5,584 nt of DNA, taken from assembly GCA_964578975.1 (NCBI GenBank), contig CAZOFA010000105.1, positions 1 through 5,584 of the forward strand. Reading direction: 5' to 3'. The notes below the pieces were generated by a model. That model worked only from the letters and a program-made list of their open reading frames with translations, was not told the DNA's origin and searched no databases. Shown piece after piece: positions 1-4,499 of this stretch. Numbering within the stretch: the first letter of the stretch is position 1; the number at the start of each line of letters is the position of its first letter. The stretch is from CAYRUP01 sp964578975 (GTDB lineage Bacteria; Pseudomonadota; Gammaproteobacteria; DSM-16500). The position numbers and the translations under genes are program-made.

Positions 1-66
1 TGACGCTCGCAATGACGAGAAGGATGACGCTCGCAATGACGAGAAGGATGACGCTGGCACTGACGA
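1..66. repeat. 24-bp tandem repeat, about 2.75 copies, left end outside window
   Basis: Two identical 24-bp units occupy 1-24 and 25-48, and a degenerate third unit runs 49-66 with two mismatches over 18 bases. Each unit begins TGACGCTCGCAATGACGAGA. The 13-base core CGCTCGCAATGAC (4-16 and 28-40) reappears exactly at 2083-2095 in the right arm of the long palindrome downstream of sppA, so the tandem array looks derived from one arm of that dispersed repeat family. It lies just downstream of the sseA stop codon. The array continues beyond the window, so its full copy number is unknown. There is no spacer between units and no CRISPR character. Confidence 0.85.
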
Positions 67-73
67 TATAACA

Positions 74-958
74 TTACTTGTCCACTAAACACGTTTCAAC
101 AGGTCTTTCATCCAGGCTCATCTCACCCGCATACAACGCCTCAGCCCCCCATTCCGCCCAAGCACCATCATAAAGCGCATGACTCGGATGATTCATCAAC
201 TCCAACACAAAATTCACAATCGGTGCCGTCATCCCAGAGCCACAGGTTGAAAAAATCGGTGCAGATAAATCAATACTAATATCACTTAACAGTCGACGAA
301 TTTTTTCCAGTGGATGAAAACAGTGTTCCTTATCAAAAAATGAAGTCGATGGAAAACAAAAACTGCCAGGAATATGCCCGCGACGCAAGCCACTGCGCGT
401 TTCAGGGCCGCCCGCATAGCGCACCGGATGACGGGTATCAATCACTTGATGCGTATGGCGACGCACGTTCTCTTTCATTTGCTGTAATGAGCATAAGAAT
501 TCAGGATGAAAATGAGCGGAGTAATTTTTCGGGCTTGCCCCTGTTTCACCCGTCTCAGTTTTGCCACCATATTTTTCCCAAGCCGCCATTCCACCATCCA
601 AAATATAAAGTTGATGGGGATTATGCCCAAAGATGCGCAGCATCCATAGCGCCCGACAAGCTGTATGAAGATCACTGTTGTCATATAAAATAATTTTGTA
701 ATCATCACGAATGCCCAGCGCCCCTAATTTTTGACTGATGATTTTTTCATCCTGAATCAGCATGTTAGGGAGTGGATTGGTTTGATCATGGAATTCATTC
801 AAATCAAAAAAATGTGCGTCAATAATATGTTTTTCAATGAATTCTTTTTTTCCGTCACGTGCTGCTTCTGGCAGGTGCCAGCTCGCATCCAGAATAATCA
901 CGGATTTCTGACTTTTGCGAAATTTATCGAATTGCGAAGCATTTATTAACCAGGGCAT
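74..958 (-). CDS. sseA: 3-mercaptopyruvate sulfurtransferase (two-domain rhodanese family)
   Basis: This 294-aa protein has the full length of the cytosolic SseA/MST family, which transfers sulfane sulfur from 3-mercaptopyruvate to thiols or cyanide, forming pyruvate. The N-terminal inactive rhodanese domain spans about residues 1-130 and ends in the typical LYILDGGMAAWEKY. The catalytic domain spans about 155-285. The active-site loop reads STCGSGMTA with Cys239 as the persulfide-forming cysteine. The CGSG form is the mercaptopyruvate-type loop, unlike the CRKG-type loop of thiosulfate rhodaneses. The substrate-binding arginines are probably among R188, R192 and R193 in the motif ending RRGHIPGS. 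YDGAWAEWG near residues 263-271 is also a family signature. The ATG at 956-958 is preceded by only a weak purine stretch (CGAGA). No signal peptide is seen. The gene is divergent from sppA and has a good sigma70-like promoter candidate upstream. Confidence 0.93.
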   Translation of the reverse strand: MPWLINASQFDKFRKSQKSVIILDASWHLPEAARDGKKEFIEKHIIDAHFFDLNEFHDQTNPLPNMLIQDEKIISQKLGALGIRDDYKIILYDNSDLHTACRALWMLRIFGHNPHQLYILDGGMAAWEKYGGKTETGETGASPKNYSAHFHPEFLCSLQQMKENVRRHTHQVIDTRHPVRYAGGPETRSGLRRGHIPGSFCFPSTSFFDKEHCFHPLEKIRRLLSDISIDLSAPIFSTCGSGMTAPIVNFVLELMNHPSHALYDGAWAEWGAEALYAGEMSLDERPVETCLVDK

Positions 959-988
959 TTTATTATCTCGGCTGTGTTTGAGCGCATT

Positions 989-1016
989 ATTATAATTTGA
1001 TTGCTCTTTAAATCAA
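989..1016 (-). promoter_or_regulatory. candidate sigma70 promoter for sseA
   Basis: Read on the minus strand, a TTGATT -35-like hexamer (rc of 1011-1016) is followed after 16 bases by a perfect TATAAT -10 hexamer (rc of 989-994). The predicted transcription start is near 981, about 20-25 bases before the sseA ATG. This comes from consensus matching by eye. The -35 lies inside one arm of the palindrome at 995-1018. Confidence 0.5.
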
Positions 1017-1018
1017 AT
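995..1018. promoter_or_regulatory. perfect 8+8 bp palindrome between divergent promoters (candidate operator)
   Basis: ATTTGATT (995-1002) and AATCAAAT (1011-1018) form an exact inverted repeat separated by 8 bases. The site sits between the divergent sseA and sppA genes. It covers the spacer and -35 of the sseA promoter candidate and overlaps the -35 region of the sppA candidate. The dyad spacing would suit a dimeric regulator, but no regulator gene is visible and AT-rich dyads occur by chance, so the operator role is only a suggestion. Confidence 0.35.
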
Positions 1019-1028
1019 CTTAGATAAT
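1001..1028 (+). promoter_or_regulatory. weak candidate promoter for sppA
   Basis: A GATAAT hexamer at 1023-1028 matches five of six bases of the -10 consensus. TTGCTC at 1001-1006, 16 bases upstream, is a poor -35. An alternative -35, TTGATT at 997-1002, would need a 20-base spacer. Transcription would start near 1035, about 25 bases before the sppA ATG. Confidence 0.3.
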
Positions 1029-1059
1029 AGTTGCTCATAATTAAAAACGGAGCGTACTC

Positions 1060-2004
1060 ATGCAAAACACTTCATTCAATAGCCAAGACGTCATGGCTGA
1101 ACTGGTGCGAGAACTCATCAAAGAAAAGCGCAGCGGTCGTCGCTGGAAAAATTTCCGCTTTATGCTGTGGTTTTTACTCATTGCACTATTGGCTTATTTA
1201 TTCGTCACGGAATGCTCTTCCTCTTCGGTTTATGAAGGCGAAAATGGTTATGTTGCACTGGTGCGTTTAGATGGCACGATTGGGCCGGGCGAAAATTTTT
1301 CTGCGGAAAGTGTGTTGCCTCTCTTGAAAGATGCATTCTCTGACAAAGCAGCAAAAGGCGTTGTGCTAGACATCAATTCAGGCGGTGGTACACCCGTGCA
1401 AGCATCAATTATTCATGATGCAATTATTGAATTAAAAAATAAATATCACAAAAAAGTCATTGTCGTGGGCGAAGATATTTTGGCGTCTGGCGCGTACTAT
1501 GTGGCGGTCGCGGGCGATAAAATTTATGTCAACCCAAATACGATCACCGGTTCCATCGGTGTGATCATGAAAGAATTTGGTTTCCCGGATTTAATTAAAA
1601 AAGTGGGTATCGAACGTCGCGTTTACACGTCAGGTGTGAACAAAGATCGTTTGGATCCTTTCCTTCCGCAAAATCCAGAAGACGTTCAAAAAATTCGACA
1701 AGTGATTACTGAAGTGCATGGGAATTTTCAACGCGTGGTGGAAGAAGGTCGCAAAGGAAAATTGCAAGGCGATACCGCGCAATTATTTTCTGGTGATTTT
1801 TGGTCGGGCGGCACCGCGCAAAAATTAGGATTGGTGGATGCGTTAGGAAATCTTTCGACGGTGGTGCACGATGAATTTCATGTGTCTGGCTACAAAGATT
1901 ATAGTAAAGAACCATCGTTCATGAAAAATTTGGTTGGCCAATTTGGTACGTCAATGCGTGCGTTGTTGAGTAATGAGCGTGTGCAAGTGTTAGAGCGAAT
2001 TTAG
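1060..2004 (+). CDS. sppA: signal peptide peptidase SppA, short S49 form, membrane-anchored
   Basis: This 314-aa protein belongs to the short single-domain S49 serine peptidases, which cut leftover signal peptides and other membrane-associated peptides on the outer face of the cytoplasmic membrane. A basic N-terminus (KEKRSGRRWKNFR, ending near residue 33) precedes one hydrophobic segment at about 34-50, giving N-in/C-out topology. The S49 domain runs about 64-265. The nucleophile is Ser143 in LASGAYY. The general base is Lys195 in SGVNKD, exactly 52 residues later, the same spacing as Ser147/Lys199 of Bacillus subtilis SppA. INSGGG (105-110) and TGSIGV (163-168) are further family motifs. 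A GGAG at 1049-1052, seven bases before the ATG, supports the start. The gene is divergent from sseA and convergent with the 177-aa gene. Both catalytic residues are intact, so it should be active. It is not the long, duplicated E. coli SppA form. Confidence 0.93.
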   Translation: MQNTSFNSQDVMAELVRELIKEKRSGRRWKNFRFMLWFLLIALLAYLFVTECSSSSVYEGENGYVALVRLDGTIGPGENFSAESVLPLLKDAFSDKAAKGVVLDINSGGGTPVQASIIHDAIIELKNKYHKKVIVVGEDILASGAYYVAVAGDKIYVNPNTITGSIGVIMKEFGFPDLIKKVGIERRVYTSGVNKDRLDPFLPQNPEDVQKIRQVITEVHGNFQRVVEEGRKGKLQGDTAQLFSGDFWSGGTAQKLGLVDALGNLSTVVHDEFHVSGYKDYSKEPSFMKNLVGQFGTSMRALLSNERVQVLERI

Positions 2005-2010
2005 TATTAA

Positions 2011-2098
2011 CTTGTCATTGCGAGCGCAGCGAAGCAATCCAGAAAAGCGCTAAATATCAAAGCATTCTGGATTGCTTCGCTGCGCTCGCAATGACAAG
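2011..2098. repeat. long perfect palindrome (34-bp arms, 20-base loop), dispersed-repeat type
   Basis: The left arm at 2011-2044 and the right arm at 2065-2098 are exact reverse complements over 34 bp, separated by a 20-base AT-richer loop. The arms contain TCATTGCGAGC and GAAGCAATCC, a motif pair I recall from intergenic palindromes in Legionellales, Rickettsiales and other bacteria. It starts 7 bases after the sppA stop and ends 22 bases before the stop of the convergent 177-aa gene. No U-tract follows either arm, so it is not a classical intrinsic terminator. It could still slow transcription or stabilise both mRNA 3' ends. No ORF is inside, so any mobility would depend on enzymes supplied elsewhere. 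Confidence 0.92.
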
Positions 2099-2120
2099 AG
2101 AGGCCTCTGAACGATTACTC

Positions 2121-2654
2121 CTATCTTAAGCGGTTTGACATTTTCTGAGTCTGTGGTGGCTCAAATGCTTTGAGAATTCTTTTCAATGTCTCAATAAGCG
2201 TATCGATTTGCGTAGTATTATTATTTACAGAGTCAATCTTAAGTGCTTCCTCAATCTTTGCTTTATGATTTTTAATTTCTTCTGCATCATCATCATACCC
2301 GCAAGCCTTTTTAATTTTTCCAACCAAACTATAAGCAAGTGCTGGTTTAAGATCATTAGGTTCTTTTTCTTCACGTTTTTTAATTTCTTCGTCGAGCACT
2401 TTTTTTGAAGAGTTATATTTATTTGTGTCTTCTTGAAATTTTTGTATCGCGTCGGGGTCAAAGAATAATATTTGCGACTCATCAACCATCTCACTCTCAG
2501 CAGGTTTTAACTGAGTTAAAATACTTCGCGCCTGACGCAAGTTAGCGAGTGATAGGTGGCTTACAGCTCGAGAATCAATTGTTTTAAATTCAGGAATATT
2601 TTTATCTGCACAGGCTCGGTAAAAAGGGATAAGACTAAAATTAAAATATCTCAT
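2121..2654 (-). CDS. hypothetical protein, 177 aa, charged and helix-rich
   Basis: I do not recognise this protein. The start is well supported: on the minus strand GAGGAG lies five bases before the ATG, a strong ribosome binding site. The N-terminus (MRYFNFSLIPFYRACADKN) is mildly hydrophobic but too short and too interrupted by charged residues to be a clear signal peptide. The rest is rich in Lys, Glu, Asp and Asn and looks helical. Residues about 65-100 contain a dense run of charges (DEEIKKREEKE), and about 120-165 form a second likely helix pair joined by an Asn/Thr-rich turn. There are two cysteines (C15, C118) and no metal-binding pattern. The gene is AT-rich like the neighbouring kinase gene. 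It sits 58 bases downstream of the GFA gene on the same strand, so co-transcription is possible. A lineage-specific protein or secreted effector is conceivable, but nothing in the sequence proves it. Confidence 0.7.
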   Translation of the reverse strand: MRYFNFSLIPFYRACADKNIPEFKTIDSRAVSHLSLANLRQARSILTQLKPAESEMVDESQILFFDPDAIQKFQEDTNKYNSSKKVLDEEIKKREEKEPNDLKPALAYSLVGKIKKACGYDDDAEEIKNHKAKIEEALKIDSVNNNTTQIDTLIETLKRILKAFEPPQTQKMSNRLR

Positions 2655-2712
2655 ATTTACTCCTCTTATTATTTTTTTAGGTTAAAATCATAAATTAAAT
2701 TTATTTTTTTTG

Positions 2713-3081
2713 CTATGGAAGCGGCGCATTTAAATCACCATTTCCGATGGGTATGTCTCCATAGCTATACGGATTCACTCCGTCAATACAGGCAATATTG
2801 ATTCCATATTGATTAGGATTACTTCTGCGTTTGTGATGGGTGTAAATGCCGCAGGTTTTACAAAAATAATGCTCAGCAACTTTTGTATTCCATTGATAAA
2901 GCGTTAAATTATTTTGTCCTTTCACCACTTTCAAATTTGCCAGTGGCACCATTGCCATGACGGCCCCTTTGCGTCGACATAAACTACAATCACAACGACG
3001 AATATTTTCTAAACCATTATCAAATGTTACTTCCACTTCCACTGCGCCACAGTGACACTTCAACATTCTTTTTTCTGACAT
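2713..3081 (-). CDS. GFA/CENP-V family zinc-binding protein (glutathione-dependent formaldehyde-activating-like)
   Basis: This 122-aa protein is a single GFA/CENP-V fold domain, usual in size for compact members. The cysteine pattern is complete: CHCG (C9, C11), CDCSLC (C30, C32, C35) and CKTCG (C74, C77). In the family these bind a structural zinc and a second, more labile zinc at the active site. GIYTHHKRR and GINIACIDG after the last cysteines are also typical. The name comes from a Paracoccus protein proposed to promote S-hydroxymethylglutathione formation from formaldehyde and glutathione. The substrates of most homologues are unknown and no formaldehyde dehydrogenase lies nearby, so that role should not be assumed. 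GAGG (rc of 3088-3091), about six bases before the ATG, supports this start over the internal Met6. The protein is cytoplasmic, with no signal or membrane segment. Confidence 0.88.
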   Translation of the reverse strand: MSEKRMLKCHCGAVEVEVTFDNGLENIRRCDCSLCRRKGAVMAMVPLANLKVVKGQNNLTLYQWNTKVAEHYFCKTCGIYTHHKRRSNPNQYGINIACIDGVNPYSYGDIPIGNGDLNAPLP

Positions 3082-3110
3082 TTTTTACCTCATTTTATGG
3101 AACTCACATT

Positions 3111-3145
3111 TGAGTAAATCCTAAGTTGTACTTCAGATTTACTCA
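3111..3145. promoter_or_regulatory. compact imperfect palindrome upstream of the GFA gene
   Basis: TGAGTAAATC (3111-3120) and GATTTACTCA (3136-3145) are exact reverse complements. Inside them, AAGT (3123-3126) pairs with ACTT (3130-3133) around a TGT loop, leaving only a 2x2 internal mismatch. The whole 35-base element could fold as one hairpin or serve as a dyad DNA site. It ends 29 bases before the GFA start codon and could be an operator or a 5'-leader hairpin. It shares no core with the other repeats in the window. Confidence 0.55.
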
Positions 3146-3161
3146 CCTCAATAAAAACACA

Positions 3162-3262
3162 TGTCATGCCAGCAAGCTCTAAGCCGGCACCCAGTGTCTT
3201 ATGTAACACACTATTGGAACCTTAGATGCCTCCACGCGCAAAAACGCGTGGCTGGCATGACA
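3162..3262. repeat. second dispersed-repeat type with 12-bp terminal inverted ends
   Basis: TGTCATGCCAGC (3162-3173) and GCTGGCATGACA (3251-3262) are exact inverted ends of a 101-base element. A nested hairpin, CCACGCG (3232-3238) with CGCGTGG (3245-3251), lies near the right end, and a self-complementary GCCGGC sits at 3183-3188. Read on the minus strand, the order of a TCATGCCAGC end, a GGCATCTAAGG block and an AGACACTGG block is a style I recall from noncoding repeats in several proteobacteria. There is no coding potential. It occupies the gap between the kinase and GFA genes. Confidence 0.7.
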
Positions 3263-3305
3263 GTTTTTCTTATCCGGAATTACGTTATGCGTAAAGCTGT
3301 TTAAT

Positions 3306-4430
3306 TCAAGAGTTTGTCGGACGTTGGACATCTTCATTTTCTCGAGGAAGTAGTCTCTCCAAGTCTTTCTGACAGTTGAGCAATGTGGCTATTAGTTCAT
3401 CTAACTCGATACGTTTTTTTGGTTCTTCCACGCAACAACGCATAAGTAATCCGAATAAAAGGTGCGTGTGATTTTCATCTGTCATAAGATGCATCACCTT
3501 TCTTATCATCATGGAGCCCAAACCAAAGACATCGATAGATTCATTTGCGATTGTTCCAATTGACCTACATTCTGGAGCAATCATAAACTTCTTTTTTGAA
3601 GCTTCGCCTGTAATATATTCATAGAGTAAAACACGGCCTTTCGACGTAGCACAACTCCCACCTAATGCGTAACTTCGTTGCGTCGATGGATCATATAACA
3701 TTTTATTTTCGTTGATGCATATAAGAATCGTCTGGTTATCATGAAAACGTTGCACTTCTGTTGCCGCAGAAATAAATAATTTTACAGCGTCTAACAAATT
3801 ATTCACTGCAACATCTCTATATTTTATGCCAGGGTTGGGGTTGACTAAAAATCGACACCTAAACGAGGGTTGAGTGGTGCATATATATCGGGTGTCAGGA
3901 TATCCGGCCTGATGAAAAGTTACTTTCCCACCGTATATTTCGAGCATTCTATCCCGATCGAGATCGGGGCCTTCATAGGATAAGACGAGTCTATCTTCAG
4001 GATTCACTGTTGTATTTGCATTATTAGGTTTTGTTTCAACACGTTCTAGATTGACGTCTATATCGTCCTCATAATTGTCTTCTTCGTTGGAAGATGGTTG
4101 TACCATGGATGGTGATGGTGCTTCACTCTTAACAAGTTTTCTTGCTATATGATGCTCGCCAACACAATCAAAGTCCTTAATTTCTTCGGGGGTATATACT
4201 GTACCATCATCATCTTCAAATTCTGAATCGTATACGGCTGTTATTTTTTCCTCAGTTTCTTTCATCTCGCTGAGTTGAGTTGTTTCTGAATCTGTTAATG
4301 TATCTGTGTTGGGTTCTATTGCTTCATCCGTTTGCGGATTTTTATTTTTTTTAGTGAGTTGAAATCCTTTAAATTCTTTTCTAATAAATACTTCACTAGT
4401 GCTCCATGTGTATTGGTTTGATTTAAGCAT
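3306..4430 (-). CDS. degenerate eukaryotic-type protein kinase (probable pseudokinase), possible effector
   Basis: This 374-aa soluble protein has two parts. Residues about 30-145 are acidic, rich in Glu, Asp, Thr, Ser, Asn and Pro, and look disordered. Residues about 145-355 resemble the C-lobe of a Ser/Thr/Tyr kinase. A helix-E-like stretch ends in QRFH (227-230), and ILICINEN (235-242) fits the catalytic loop. ALGGS (255-259) takes the DFG position, followed by APE (285-287), DVFGLG (300-305; subdomain IX Asp300) and CCVEEPKKRI (332-341; subdomain XI Arg340). The HRD aspartate aligns with Ile and the DFG aspartate with Ala. I find no glycine-rich loop or clear VAIK lysine, so catalysis is doubtful. 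GGAG (rc of 4439-4442), eight bases before the ATG, supports the start. The gene lies directly behind the groEL terminator. A host-directed effector or scaffold role is inferred only from the fold type and likely lineage. No membrane segment is seen. Confidence 0.72.
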   Translation of the reverse strand: MLKSNQYTWSTSEVFIRKEFKGFQLTKKNKNPQTDEAIEPNTDTLTDSETTQLSEMKETEEKITAVYDSEFEDDDGTVYTPEEIKDFDCVGEHHIARKLVKSEAPSPSMVQPSSNEEDNYEDDIDVNLERVETKPNNANTTVNPEDRLVLSYEGPDLDRDRMLEIYGGKVTFHQAGYPDTRYICTTQPSFRCRFLVNPNPGIKYRDVAVNNLLDAVKLFISAATEVQRFHDNQTILICINENKMLYDPSTQRSYALGGSCATSKGRVLLYEYITGEASKKKFMIAPECRSIGTIANESIDVFGLGSMMIRKVMHLMTDENHTHLLFGLLMRCCVEEPKKRIELDELIATLLNCQKDLERLLPRENEDVQRPTNS

Positions 4431-4438
4431 AACGTCTG

Positions 4439-4442
4439 CTCC
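4439..4442 (-). promoter_or_regulatory. ribosome binding site of the kinase-like gene, abutting the groEL terminator
   Basis: On the minus strand GGAG lies eight bases before the ATG at 4430. It begins three bases after the end of the terminator's U-tract. A transcript starting downstream of the terminator would have almost no leader, so the gene probably depends on readthrough or on a promoter within or upstream of the hairpin. Confidence 0.7.
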
Positions 4443-4445
4443 AAT

Positions 4446-4472
4446 AAAAAAAACCCCGCTTAGCAGCGGGGT
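4446..4472 (-). terminator. intrinsic terminator of groEL
   Basis: On the minus strand an 8-bp GC-rich stem, ACCCCGCT with AGCGGGGT, encloses the tetraloop GCTA and runs into eight consecutive T (A-tract at 4446-4453 on the plus strand). It lies 27 bases after the groEL stop and is a textbook rho-independent terminator. The other strand has only four T after the stem, so it should work mainly for groEL transcripts. Confidence 0.93.
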
Positions 4473-4499
4473 CTTTTACGAACAAGGATGAATCGAGGA

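Noticed and set aside
1..66. CRISPR array
   Set aside because: The units are directly adjacent with no unique spacers, and no cas gene is present.
310..693. Plus-strand 127-aa open frame
   Set aside because: It lies wholly inside sseA on the opposite strand, and the sseA frame has full-length family similarity and an intact active site. No domain is recognisable in the plus-strand frame.
1198..1215. Possible lipoprotein signal (cysteine at residue 52 of SppA just after the membrane segment)
   Set aside because: The residues before the cysteine are VTE. A lipobox needs a small residue such as Gly, Ala or Ser at -1, so Glu rules it out.
2011..2098. The 34-bp-arm palindrome as a bidirectional intrinsic terminator
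   Set aside because: Neither exit carries a T-run, and the 20-base loop and very long stem are unlike rho-independent terminators. It is kept as a repeat with possible indirect transcript effects.
3270..3294. Resemblance to a dif/Xer recombination site (minus strand ACGCATAACGTAA)
   Set aside because: Only one arm vaguely matches. The other arm (TCCGGATAAG) does not fit a XerD-type half site, and nothing else supports a recombination site.
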